Assembly: GCF_007279655.1 (NCBI RefSeq)
Contig: NZ_QKWN01000002.1
Coordinates: forward strand, 310,001 to 374,000
Source of the DNA: Robertkochia solimangrovi
Lineage (GTDB): Bacteria; Bacteroidota; Bacteroidia; Flavobacteriales; Flavobacteriaceae
Direction of reading: 5' to 3'
Length of the DNA: 64,000 nucleotides
The translations under genes and the position numbers were made by a program. Shown here piece by piece: positions 1 through 8,358 of the stretch. The stretch's first letter is position 1, and each line of letters begins with the position of its first letter. The notes beneath the pieces were generated by a model. The model saw nothing but the letters and a program-made list of their open reading frames with translations, had not been told where the DNA came from and did no database searches.

Positions 1-44
1 ACACGTATTTGTTGTCGGTAACCTTTATGCTTTTTATGCGCCAT
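1..44 (-). CDS. possible 5' end of a minus-strand gene cut by the window edge
   Basis: An ATG on the minus strand at 44-42 opens a frame that stays open to the left edge: M A H K K H K G Y R Q Q I R. The start is preceded on its own strand by an A-rich stretch typical of Bacteroidota starts and by TAACTTCG, a relaxed version of the TAnnTTTG -7 box. Only about 14 codons are visible, so neither the product nor the reality of the gene can be judged. If real, it is divergent from the branching-enzyme gene. Confidence 0.25.
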   Translation of the reverse strand, partial: MAHKKHKGYRQQIR

Positions 45-168
45 TTATTTTCGATTTGACCTGCGAAGTTACTTATTTTTAAAACCTTTTTTATATTTTT
101 AATTCAACATATTTCCTTCGGATATAACAACTCCATGAAATACAAAAATTTGTTCCCCGGCGATGAAA

Positions 169-200
169 GATTACAGACTAGAACGAAGGATTACAGTCTG
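169..200. repeat. two GATTACAG direct repeats, 20 bp period, upstream of glgB
   Basis: GATTACAG occurs at 169-176 and again at 189-196, exactly 20 bases apart (about two helical turns). Bases following the copies also form an inverted repeat, CAGACT (174-179) with AGTCTG (195-200). The element lies 51-82 bases before the glgB start at 251. An operator is possible, but no regulator is known from the sequence. Confidence 0.35.
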
Positions 201-250
201 GTATGTCAGGAGATCGCTGCTGGGATCCAAAGAAAAGCGACTATAATTTT

Positions 251-2161
251 ATGAGTCAGGTACAGGTATTCAGTTTGTTCACTGAATTTGATATAGATCT
301 ATTTAAATCTGGAAAACATTACAGGCTATATGAGAAGTTCGGAGCACACCCGGTAAGCAGGGAAGGTGTGGAAGGCTGTTATTTTGCGGTCTGGGCGCCA
401 TCGGCTAATTCTGTTGCTGTGATCGGTGATTTTAATTACTGGAATGAAAATGATCATAAACTGAACGTACGCTGGGATCAATCTGGAATATGGGAAGGCT
501 TTATTCCGGGTGTTAAAAAGGGAGACCGTTATAAATTTAAAATACACTCGAATTATAACGGTGTCATTACTGAAAAGGCCGATCCTTATGCCTTATATGC
601 TGAGCAGCCTCCTAAAACAGCTTCTGTGGTATGGCAGCATGATCACGTCTGGAAAGATGAAGCCTGGATGGGATTTCGCACGGATAAGAATGGTCTTGAC
701 AGGCCTTTTGCAGTTTATGAGATGCATTTGGGATCATGGAAACGGAATCTTGAAGAGAACGGAAGATCCCTGAACTATTCAGAATTGGCGGTAGAATTAG
801 TCGCCTATCTTAAAGAGATGAATTTTACGCATGTTGAATTCATGCCGGTTATGGAATTTCCTTATGAACCTTCCTGGGGGTATCAGATCACCGGGTATTT
901 TGCACCGAGTTCAAGATTCGGTGAGCCTGAAGGACTCATGGAATTGGTCGATGCCCTGCATCAGGCTGAAATAGGGGTGATCCTGGATTGGGTTCCTTCG
1001 CATTTCCCTGAAGATGCACACGGATTAGGATTTTTTGATGGTTCCCATCTTTACGAACATCCTGACAAAAGGAAAGGCTATCATCCTGATTGGAAGAGCC
1101 TTATATTTAACTATGGAAGAAATGAGGTGCGCAGCTTTTTGATCAGCAATGCCTTTTTCTGGTTGGATCGCTTTCATGCCGATTGTCTCAGGGTAGATGC
1201 AGTAGCTTCGATGTTGTACCTGGATTATTCCCGTGAAGATGGAGAGTGGGAGCCCAATAAGTATGGGGGCAACGAATATCTTGAAGCGATCGAATTTATA
1301 AAAGAAATGAATGAGGCCGTATATGGTTCCTTTGAAGGAATTCAAACCATCGCGGAAGAATCAACCGCTTTTACAGGGGTTACAAAACCTGTTTATCTGG
1401 GTGGACTCGGTTTCGGGATGAAATGGATGATGGGCTGGATGCATGATACCCTTGAATTCTTTAAAAAGGAATCCATACACAGAAGATATCATCACAACGA
1501 TATTACTTTCAGTATGACTTACGCTTTTACGGAAAATTTTATGCTTCCGCTAAGTCATGATGAAGTGGTCTATGGAAAACGCTCCTTGCTGGGTAGAATG
1601 CCCGGTGATGAATGGCAACGATTTGCGAATCTTCGTTTATTGTTTTCCTATATGTATACACATCCGGGCGCAAAACTACTCTTTATGGGTGGAGAGATCG
1701 CTCAGTCGGATGAATGGAATTTCCTCGGAAGTCTGGATTGGCATCTATTGCAATATGACTATCATAAAGGAATTAAACTTTTGGTCAGTGATCTGAATGA
1801 ATTGTATCAAAAACAACCCGGATTTTATGAAAAACAATTTTCATCAGAAGGCTTTGAATGGATCAACTACGGTGATGCTGAAAATTCAGTGATCGCATTC
1901 ATTCGAAAGGGTCATGATGCTGAAAGTACCCTCATCGTAGTGTGTAATTTTACACCGGTTGTCAGAGAAAATTACAAAATTGGTGTTCCCGGACCTGGGA
2001 AATTAAATTTATTATTTAATTCCGATAATGCCAGATATGGAGGTAGTGGATCAGGAATGACCAGGTCTATAACGATTGAGGAAAATCCTTATCTCGGAAA
2101 GCCTTGTTCTGCAAGCCTTAAACTACCGCCTTTGGGAGTTTTGGTTATGAATATTTTATAA
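251..2161 (+). CDS. glgB: 1,4-alpha-glucan branching enzyme
   Basis: Cytoplasmic enzyme that cuts alpha-1,4-glucan chains and rejoins the piece through an alpha-1,6 bond, making branches in glycogen. The protein of about 636 residues has an N-terminal CBM48 domain (around residues 10-120, containing the AVWAPSANSVAVIGDFN stretch) and a GH13 barrel. Visible catalytic residues are D316 in LRVDAVASM (nucleophile) and E369 in TIAEES (acid/base), and H436-D437 in LSHDEVVYGKR is the family's third conserved site. The frame is open back to 203, but the ATG at 251 gives the usual start MSQVQVFSLF of flavobacterial homologues, so I chose it. The next gene, an alpha-glucosidase, starts 62 bases downstream with no terminator between, suggesting a glucan-metabolism operon. 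Confidence 0.93.
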   Translation: MSQVQVFSLFTEFDIDLFKSGKHYRLYEKFGAHPVSREGVEGCYFAVWAPSANSVAVIGDFNYWNENDHKLNVRWDQSGIWEGFIPGVKKGDRYKFKIHSNYNGVITEKADPYALYAEQPPKTASVVWQHDHVWKDEAWMGFRTDKNGLDRPFAVYEMHLGSWKRNLEENGRSLNYSELAVELVAYLKEMNFTHVEFMPVMEFPYEPSWGYQITGYFAPSSRFGEPEGLMELVDALHQAEIGVILDWVPSHFPEDAHGLGFFDGSHLYEHPDKRKGYHPDWKSLIFNYGRNEVRSFLISNAFFWLDRFHADCLRVDAVASMLYLDYSREDGEWEPNKYGGNEYLEAIEFIKEMNEAVYGSFEGIQTIAEESTAFTGVTKPVYLGGLGFGMKWMMGWMHDTLEFFKKESIHRRYHHNDITFSMTYAFTENFMLPLSHDEVVYGKRSLLGRMPGDEWQRFANLRLLFSYMYTHPGAKLLFMGGEIAQSDEWNFLGSLDWHLLQYDYHKGIKLLVSDLNELYQKQPGFYEKQFSSEGFEWINYGDAENSVIAFIRKGHDAESTLIVVCNFTPVVRENYKIGVPGPGKLNLLFNSDNARYGGSGSGMTRSITIEENPYLGKPCSASLKLPPLGVLVMNIL

Positions 2162-2223
2162 CCCAATACCCCGATATTACCTGCAATTTTTTTTAATTTG
2201 TATGGCATCTTAAATGTTTGGCT

Positions 2224-4626
2224 ATGATTACCAACACCGAATTAGAGTATAAAGGGAATCTCTATCCCTCTCATATAATAAATTTTACGCGTGAAGTTGA
2301 CCGCGTTTCATTTTTCACTCAAAACAATGTCATACTACAGATCTCGATTCTGAGGGATAGTGTGCTTCGGTTTCGGTATACCACAGAAACGGATTTTGAT
2401 CCTGATTTCTCCTATGCGATCTCTGAGGATGCTACCTATGGGTATAATGCATTGGAAGTAACTGAAGAGGAGCAATATTTCAGCATCAAGACTTTCCGAC
2501 TTGAAGTCAGAGTCAGTAAACGGGATATACGTGTGGCTATTCTGGATCTTGAAGGTAATATCATCAATGAGGATGAACTGGGATTCCACTGGGAGGAAAG
2601 TTATGAATTCGGAGGGAACATCGTAAAGATGAGCAAGCAGTCTCAGGAATCGGAAGGATTCTATGGGGTAGGTGATAAGCCTTCGCATTTAAATCTCAGA
2701 GGAAAACGAATCCATAACTGGGTGACCGATCAGTATGCCTTTGGTAAAGACCGTGATCCGTTATATAAGGCAGTTCCTTTCTATATTGGTTTACATCATA
2801 AAATGGCCTATGGAATCTTCTTCGACAACAGTTTCAAAACGCATTTCGATTTCTGTGTAGAACGAAGAAACATAACCAGTTTTTGGGCAGACGGTGGTGA
2901 GATGAACTATTATTTCATCTATGGCCCAAAGATCTCTGAGGTAGTAACCAGCTATTCTGACCTTACAGGAAAGCCCGAATTACCGCCTTTATGGACGTTG
3001 GGTTTTCAGCAATGTAAATGGAGTTATTATCCGGAGAGTAAGGTGATGGATATAGCGCATAAGTTTCGCGAATTGCAGATTCCCTGCGATGGGATCTACC
3101 TGGATATCGATTATATGGAAGGTTTCCGATGCTTTACCTGGAACAAAGATTATTTCCCGGATCCTAAGCGCATGGTCGAGGAATTGTTAAAGATCGGTAT
3201 GAAGACGATCGTAATTATCGACCCGGGTATCAAGATCGATAAGAACTATGAAATATATAATGAAGCCGTTGAGAATGATTATTTCTGTAAACGTGCGGAT
3301 GGTCCGTATATGAAAGGGAAGGTATGGCCCGGAGAATGTAATTTTCCTGATTTTACCAACCCGGACGTCCGGGAATGGTGGTCCGGACTCTTTAAAGAGT
3401 TGATCGCAGAGATCGGCGTTAAAGGAGTATGGAATGATATGAATGAGCCTGCGGTGATGGAAGTTCCCGGAAAGACCTTTCCGGATGATGTAAGACATGA
3501 TTATGACGGACATCCCTGCAGTCACCGAAAAGCGCACAACATCTATGGTATGCAGATGGCTCAGGCCACTTATGACGGGGTGAAGAAATTCGTATTTCCA
3601 AAACGTCCCTTCGTCATTACCCGATCAGCCTATTCCGGGACGCAAAGATTTTCATCAACATGGACCGGAGATAATGTAGCGACCTGGGAACATTTATGGA
3701 TCGCGAATATCCAGGTGCAACGCATGTGCCTGAGCGGTATGTCTTTCGTAGGTTCAGATATCGGTGGTTTTGCCGAACAGCCTTCAGGAGAACTCTTTGC
3801 TCGCTGGATACAGCTGGGCGTCTTCCATCCGTTCTGTAGGGTGCATTCCAGTGGAGACCATGGAGATCAGGAACCCTGGTCGTTCGATGAGGAAGTGACC
3901 AAGATCACCCGAAAGTTCATCGAACTTCGTTATCAGTTACTACCTTATCTGTATACAATGTTCTATGATTACATGGAAGAAGGGGTGCCGATGCTGAAGT
4001 CTCTGGTGTATTATGATCAGGAAGATCCGCATACACACTATAGAAATGATGAATTCATCTTTGGAAATGATATTCTGGTTTGTCCGATTCTCGAGCCCAA
4101 TGCAAAGGGCAGAAGGATGTATCTCCCAAAAGGAAAATGGTATAATTTCTGGAATGATGAGATCGTCAAAGGTGGTCGAGAAATGTGGGTGGAAGCAGAT
4201 ATCGATAAGATTCCGATCTTCGTCAGAGCAGGAGCGATTATTCCTAAATATCCTGTACAGCAATATGTAGGGGAGAAGGAAATCGAAACCCTGGATCTGG
4301 ATATTTATTATATGGAAGGAAGAGATGCTACATCTAAAATATTCGAAGATGCCGGTGATGGATTCGATTATAAAAAAGGAAGATACAGTCTGCGACAATT
4401 CCGGATTACCGGAAAACCGAATGAATTGATCATACAGCACTTCAAGGAAGGTAAGTATAGCACCAGTTATGAAAATTTCCATATCAAGCTGCACGGACTC
4501 CCATTCAGGGTGAAATCCATACAACTTGATAATGTGGAAATACCTTTTAGTAAGGTCAGATTGAATGGTGATCAAAGCATGGTCATCGGTAAGGAATTTA
4601 CTGAATTACATATCAAAGGCGAATAA
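2224..4626 (+). CDS. GH31 alpha-glucosidase
   Basis: Retaining glycoside hydrolase of family 31, about 800 residues, releasing glucose from the non-reducing ends of alpha-glucans. An N-terminal beta-sandwich is followed by the catalytic barrel and C-terminal beta domains. The GH31 signature WNDMNEP carries the nucleophile D405, and D483 in WTGDN is the likely acid/base. No signal peptide is seen, so it should act in the cytoplasm on internal or imported maltodextrin. The ATG at 2224 is preferred to the TTG two codons earlier. It follows glgB by 62 bases and precedes the M48 protease gene by 38. The exact linkage preference (maltase, isomaltase or other) cannot be read from sequence alone. Confidence 0.9.
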   Translation: MITNTELEYKGNLYPSHIINFTREVDRVSFFTQNNVILQISILRDSVLRFRYTTETDFDPDFSYAISEDATYGYNALEVTEEEQYFSIKTFRLEVRVSKRDIRVAILDLEGNIINEDELGFHWEESYEFGGNIVKMSKQSQESEGFYGVGDKPSHLNLRGKRIHNWVTDQYAFGKDRDPLYKAVPFYIGLHHKMAYGIFFDNSFKTHFDFCVERRNITSFWADGGEMNYYFIYGPKISEVVTSYSDLTGKPELPPLWTLGFQQCKWSYYPESKVMDIAHKFRELQIPCDGIYLDIDYMEGFRCFTWNKDYFPDPKRMVEELLKIGMKTIVIIDPGIKIDKNYEIYNEAVENDYFCKRADGPYMKGKVWPGECNFPDFTNPDVREWWSGLFKELIAEIGVKGVWNDMNEPAVMEVPGKTFPDDVRHDYDGHPCSHRKAHNIYGMQMAQATYDGVKKFVFPKRPFVITRSAYSGTQRFSSTWTGDNVATWEHLWIANIQVQRMCLSGMSFVGSDIGGFAEQPSGELFARWIQLGVFHPFCRVHSSGDHGDQEPWSFDEEVTKITRKFIELRYQLLPYLYTMFYDYMEEGVPMLKSLVYYDQEDPHTHYRNDEFIFGNDILVCPILEPNAKGRRMYLPKGKWYNFWNDEIVKGGREMWVEADIDKIPIFVRAGAIIPKYPVQQYVGEKEIETLDLDIYYMEGRDATSKIFEDAGDGFDYKKGRYSLRQFRITGKPNELIIQHFKEGKYSTSYENFHIKLHGLPFRVKSIQLDNVEIPFSKVRLNGDQSMVIGKEFTELHIKGE

Positions 4627-4664
4627 TTTTATATAATTTTACGTTAGTGAATAAAACGAAATTT

Positions 4665-5477
4665 ATGAAACGATTATTTGTCGGCGTCTTTACCTGCGCT
4701 TTATTATTAGGTTGTTCCACGAATCCCTTCACAGGAAAAACCACACTCAATTACAAGTCCAACAGCGAGATATTTCCTATGGCCTTCCAGCAATATGAAC
4801 AGTTTCTGGGGGAGAATGAGGTGGTGACCAGCGGTAAGGATCTCGAAATGATCAGGAAAGTGGGACAACGTATCTCTTCTGCCGCTGAAAAATGGTTTGC
4901 CGCAAACGGAATGCCGAATTATTTACAGGATTATAAATGGGAATATAACCTGGTAAAGAGCGATCAGCTCAATGCCTGGTGTATGCCGGGAGGGAAAATC
5001 GTTTTCTATACCGGAATCTTACCGATCTGTGAAGATGAAACCGGGATTGCTGTGGTGATGGGTCATGAAGTGGCACATGCGCTTGCCAATCACGGCGCGC
5101 AACGTATGTCAGCAGCGGAAATCCAGCAATATGGTGCATTGGCAGGAAATATAGCCCTCGCTGGAAATTCTCAATATCTTGATATATTCAATGCAGCTTA
5201 CGGTATCGGAACGAATGTAGGAGGGATGTTGCCTTTTAGCAGAAGTCATGAGAATGAAGCCGATGTGATCGGTTTGAGAATTATGGCGATCGCTGGTTAT
5301 GATCCCAATGCAGCTCCGGAACTTTGGAAGCGTATGAATGCTCAGAACGGTGGTGCTGAACCGATAGAGTTTCTAAGTACACACCCGAATAGTGCTACGC
5401 GTATTCAGAATCTTCAGGCTAAAGTGCCGGAAGCAATTGCAGAAGCCAAGCAATACGGAGTTACCAGTTTCCAATAG
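4665..5477 (+). CDS. M48-family metallopeptidase, lipoprotein
   Basis: Zinc-dependent endopeptidase of the M48 (LoiP/BepA-like) type, about 270 residues. It begins with a lipoprotein signal peptide ending in the lipobox LLLGC (C17), so it is membrane-anchored in the periplasm. The zinc site is complete: HEVAH with H134, E135 and H138, and the third ligand E198 in SHENEAD. No TPR repeats follow, unlike BepA. In the family these proteases take part in outer-membrane protein quality control. The ATG at 4665 is chosen over a GTG six codons earlier because it gives a standard signal peptide. It appears to be the last gene of the glgB unit, with a terminator 25 bases after its stop; the functional link with glucan enzymes is unclear. 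Confidence 0.9.
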   Translation: MKRLFVGVFTCALLLGCSTNPFTGKTTLNYKSNSEIFPMAFQQYEQFLGENEVVTSGKDLEMIRKVGQRISSAAEKWFAANGMPNYLQDYKWEYNLVKSDQLNAWCMPGGKIVFYTGILPICEDETGIAVVMGHEVAHALANHGAQRMSAAEIQQYGALAGNIALAGNSQYLDIFNAAYGIGTNVGGMLPFSRSHENEADVIGLRIMAIAGYDPNAAPELWKRMNAQNGGAEPIEFLSTHPNSATRIQNLQAKVPEAIAEAKQYGVTSFQ

Positions 5478-5502
5478 CTAAAAAATATTTACCTATCTTA
5501 GA

Positions 5503-5529
5503 AGCCGTTTGACCTAAACGGCTTTTTTT
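5503..5529 (+). terminator. intrinsic terminator after the M48 protease gene
   Basis: AGCCGTTT (5503-5510), loop GACCT, AAACGGCT (5516-5523), then an unbroken T-tract to 5529. The tract touches the ATG of the next gene at 5530. Confidence 0.9.
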
Positions 5530-6864
5530 ATGAAACACCACCTGCCTAAGGGGAGTAAAAAACTTCTCAATGCCTGGGCTTTCTATGACTGGGCGAATTC
5601 TGTCTATAGTCTGACGATTGCCTCTGCAATTTTCCCACTTTTTTACGGAGCACTTTTCAGGGATGCTGGTATTGAGAAGATCGAGGTTTTTGGCGGTATG
5701 ATCGAGCGGGCTCCACTGATCACCTATGTGACCTCGGCGGCTTTTCTGTTGGTGAGTATCATGACACCCATCCTCTCAGGTATTGCCGATTACACTGGGA
5801 ATAAAAAGATTTTCCTTAAGATCTTCTGTTATCTGGGATCCTTTTCCTGTATAGCGTTATACTGGTTCAGTCTCGAGCATATTTATATCAGTCTGTTTAC
5901 GTATTTTCTGGGATTGATCGGTTTTTGGGGAAGTTTGGTTTTTTATAATTCCTATCTGCCGGATATTGCTTTTCCGGAACAACAGGATGGAATCAGTGCC
6001 AAAGGATATTCACTTGGCTATATCGGAAGTGTACTGCTATTGCTTTTGAACCTGGTGATGATCCTCAAATACGAATGGTTCGGATTTGAAAGTGCTGGAG
6101 CACCCACGCGCTGGTCTTTCATTTTGGTTGGATTATGGTGGGCCGGTTTCAGTCAGTATAGTTTTTATTATTTACCAAAAGGTAACGACAATAAAGCAAA
6201 AGCCAATGCCTCGGTATTGTTCAAAGGCTTTCGAGAGTTAAAGAAGGTTTGGGTTGGATTAGGTGAGAACCTTCGGTTGAAAAGGTATTTGACCGCTTTC
6301 TTTGTGTATAGTATGGGAGTGCAAACCGTGATGCTCGCCGCTTCATATTTCGCTGAGGAAGAACTGGCCTGGAGTAGTGATGATGAACGTACATTCGGAC
6401 TTATCATCAGTATTCTTCTGATCCAGATCGTTGCGGTAGCAGGTGCGGTGCTGACTTCAAGATTATCCAGAAGATTTGGAAATCTTATGACACTGATCTT
6501 TATAAATTTTGTTTGGATAGGAGTATGTTGCTATGCTTATTTTGTGGTTACTCCGGTTCAGTTCTATGGAACAGCAGCAGTGGTAGGACTCGTGATGGGT
6601 GGTATTCAGGCCTTATCGCGGTCGACCTATTCCAAATTTTTACCTGAAACCAAAGACACAGCCTCGTATTTCAGTTTCTATGATGTGGCAGAAAAGATCG
6701 GAATCGTGATCGGAATGTTTCTTTATGGGTTTATCGCCCAGATCACCGGTAGTATGCGAAATTCAATTTTCTTCCTGGGGGTTATATTCCTGGTTGGAGT
6801 ACTCTTGTTGTATATGGTTCCTGGTAGAAGTGTTAAGAAACGAATGACAGAAATCAAAGATTAA
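5530..6864 (+). CDS. MFS transporter, UMF1 family
   Basis: Integral membrane protein of 444 residues with about 11-12 hydrophobic segments. The N-terminal AWAFYDWANSVYSLTIASAIFP block is the hallmark of the UMF1 (Atg22-like, 'unknown major facilitator') family. Family members are inner-membrane transporters of uncertain substrate; the eukaryotic relative Atg22 is associated with vacuolar amino-acid export. The second conserved block GGIQALSRSTYSKFLPE lies near residue 357. The start is placed at 5530, immediately after the T-tract of the previous terminator, because the conserved AWAFYDW block begins only about 14 residues in. The 3' end overlaps the convergent deoC by 11 bases. No gene nearby fixes its substrate. 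Confidence 0.88.
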   Translation: MKHHLPKGSKKLLNAWAFYDWANSVYSLTIASAIFPLFYGALFRDAGIEKIEVFGGMIERAPLITYVTSAAFLLVSIMTPILSGIADYTGNKKIFLKIFCYLGSFSCIALYWFSLEHIYISLFTYFLGLIGFWGSLVFYNSYLPDIAFPEQQDGISAKGYSLGYIGSVLLLLLNLVMILKYEWFGFESAGAPTRWSFILVGLWWAGFSQYSFYYLPKGNDNKAKANASVLFKGFRELKKVWVGLGENLRLKRYLTAFFVYSMGVQTVMLAASYFAEEELAWSSDDERTFGLIISILLIQIVAVAGAVLTSRLSRRFGNLMTLIFINFVWIGVCCYAYFVVTPVQFYGTAAVVGLVMGGIQALSRSTYSKFLPETKDTASYFSFYDVAEKIGIVIGMFLYGFIAQITGSMRNSIFFLGVIFLVGVLLLYMVPGRSVKKRMTEIKD

Positions 6865-7516
6865 GCGCATTTGCGGCCTTTATGATTGCTGCTCCGTTAG
6901 AGGTTCCTATTCTCGAAGCTCCGGCTTTAATGAACTTCACAGTATCTTCCAGGGTTTTGATTCCTCCGGAGGCTTTGATGCCGGTAATGTCGCCGGTGAT
7001 CTTTCTGATGATTCGTATATCCTCAAGGGAAGCGCCTCTGGGTCCGAAACCGGTAGATGTCTTAATAAAATCAGCTCCGGCTTCCATCGCTGTTTCAGTA
7101 GCTCTTACCATCTGTTCGATGTTCATATTGCCGGTTTCCAGAATGATCTTTAGCGTGGCTCCTCCAATACTTCTTTTTATAAAATGAATCTCCTGTAGCA
7201 CTTTGGAATAATAACCATTCTGCACCCAGCCCTGATTGATGACCATATCGATTTCATCGGCGCCTGAAGTAACCGCATTTTCTGCTTCCATTACTTTGCT
7301 GGGTGTACTCATGCTTCCTAGTGGGAATCCGATTACCGTGCAGATATTGATGGAGGTTTCTTTAAGCAGATCAACTGCGAGATCGGTATAACAACCATTG
7401 ACGCAAACACCATGAATATTGTACTCCATGGCTTCCTTACAAAGTTTTTCAATGTCAGAAGGAACGGCGGTAGGCGTAAGAAGCGTGTGGTCGATAAAGG
7501 CTGCGATATTTTTCAT
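6854..7516 (-). CDS. deoC: deoxyribose-phosphate aldolase
   Basis: Class I aldolase that splits 2-deoxy-D-ribose 5-phosphate into glyceraldehyde 3-phosphate and acetaldehyde, the last step of deoxynucleoside breakdown in the cytoplasm. It has 220 residues, normal for the short DeoC form. The Schiff-base lysine is K152 in IKTSTGFG and the second active-site lysine is K181 in GIKASGGIK. It lies 20 bases downstream of a TetR-type regulator gene on the same strand, so the two may be co-transcribed. Other deo genes are not in the window. Its last 11 bases overlap the end of the convergent MFS gene. Confidence 0.95.
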   Translation of the reverse strand: MKNIAAFIDHTLLTPTAVPSDIEKLCKEAMEYNIHGVCVNGCYTDLAVDLLKETSINICTVIGFPLGSMSTPSKVMEAENAVTSGADEIDMVINQGWVQNGYYSKVLQEIHFIKRSIGGATLKIILETGNMNIEQMVRATETAMEAGADFIKTSTGFGPRGASLEDIRIIRKITGDITGIKASGGIKTLEDTVKFIKAGASRIGTSNGAAIIKAANALNL

Positions 7517-7536
7517 TCCATAGCGGTTTAACGTAC

Positions 7537-8133
7537 TTAACGAAAGCGTTGATTCATAGTATCGACGATCACATGCATGGAATCGGCGAGATAGGAGGGA
7601 TTCTCAGTGGTCTGTGTCATAAGGATGGCACCTTGTATCAAAGAATAGAATCGTTTCCCATAGATCTTACCATTGATGTTCTTACGGATCTCACCGATAT
7701 TTTTTCCCTGGTCGATCAGATCTTCAATGATACCTTCAATGCGGGTGATCCCGTCCTGCACCCGGCGTAATAACTGCGGATTTTGATTCTTACAGTCGAC
7801 TCCGAAATTAATCAGCGGACATCCACCCATGATATTGCTGAACTGATAATATTCCTTATAAAAATCAGTAAAGCAAATTAATTTTTCGAAGGGAGTATTG
7901 CCCTGAGAGGTTCGGTATTCCAAATTGGAGATTACCAGATCGAATAAATACGTAAAAGCCTCCTCTGCCAATTCTTCCTTATTCTCAAAATTTCCATAAA
8001 TAGCACCCTTGGTTAGTCCCGTCGCGTTGGTGATATCACTGAGACTAGTGGCTGCATAACCCTTTTTATTGAAAATAGGGGCTATGGTTTTAATTATAAA
8101 TTGAGAAGTTCTCTCAGCTTTGGTAGTAGTCAT
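7537..8133 (-). CDS. TetR/AcrR-family transcriptional regulator
   Basis: DNA-binding repressor-type protein of 198 residues. The N-terminal helix-turn-helix is clear: TSLSDITNATGLTKGAIYGNFENKEEL, approximately residues 25-51, with the typical Y-x-x-F/H-F ending of TetR domains (YGNF). The C-terminal ligand-binding part resembles YcdC/AcrR-type regulators but gives no ligand. It has its own good promoter (8155-8186) and lies 20 bases before deoC, which makes deoC the obvious candidate for co-transcription; regulation of deoC by it is inference only. Confidence 0.88.
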   Translation of the reverse strand: MTTTKAERTSQFIIKTIAPIFNKKGYAATSLSDITNATGLTKGAIYGNFENKEELAEEAFTYLFDLVISNLEYRTSQGNTPFEKLICFTDFYKEYYQFSNIMGGCPLINFGVDCKNQNPQLLRRVQDGITRIEGIIEDLIDQGKNIGEIRKNINGKIYGKRFYSLIQGAILMTQTTENPSYLADSMHVIVDTMNQRFR

Positions 8134-8154
8134 TAGTTTGGTTTTTTAGCTTCT

Positions 8155-8186
8155 CAAATATAGAAATAGTTGTTACTTTAGGGCAA
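8155..8186 (-). promoter_or_regulatory. Bacteroidota-type promoter of the TetR gene
   Basis: Read on the minus strand: TTG (8186-8184), 21 bases, TATATTTG (8162-8155). This fits the Bacteroidota consensus TTG-N17-23-TAnnTTTG and lies about 22 bases before the start codon at 8133. Confidence 0.7.
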
Positions 8187-8213
8187 ATATCTCGATAAAT
8201 GCGTTATAATAAA

Positions 8214-8245
8214 CGAACACCCGCAGCTTATGCAACGGGTGTTCG
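8214..8245 (-). terminator. 10-bp hairpin between clpB and the TetR gene
   Basis: CGAACACCCG (8214-8223) and CGGGTGTTCG (8236-8245) form a perfect 10-bp stem with a 12-base loop. On the minus strand it is followed by TTTATTATAA, a weak U-tract, so it could end the clpB transcript, although it is 114 bases after the clpB stop. It directly follows a 10-codon mini-ORF. Confidence 0.55.
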
Positions 8246-8287
8246 AAACTAACCAACCAACTTAAAACTAAATAATTCTAACTCGAA

Positions 8288-8320
8288 TTATCTACCTTTC
8301 TCTTTCTTGTCAACCATCAT
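8288..8320 (-). other. 10-codon mini-ORF (MMVDKKEKGR) before a hairpin
   Basis: On the minus strand, ATG ATG GTT GAC AAG AAA GAG AAA GGT AGA TAA reads M M V D K K E K G R. It follows the clpB stop by 38 bases and ends 42 bases before the 8214-8245 hairpin. It may be chance, a short peptide, or the coding part of a separate small transcript; I cannot decide. Confidence 0.25.
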
Positions 8321-8358
8321 ATATATAGTCGTGCAATTCACTGATTCCTTACATTTGA

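Noticed and set aside
203-250. Longer start for the branching enzyme
   Set aside because: The extra 16 residues are not conserved, and the ATG at 251 fits the family start.
3940-4575. 211-codon minus-strand frame inside the GH31 gene
   Set aside because: It is antisense to a well-conserved enzyme, with no recognisable domain; open only because of the codon usage of the other strand.
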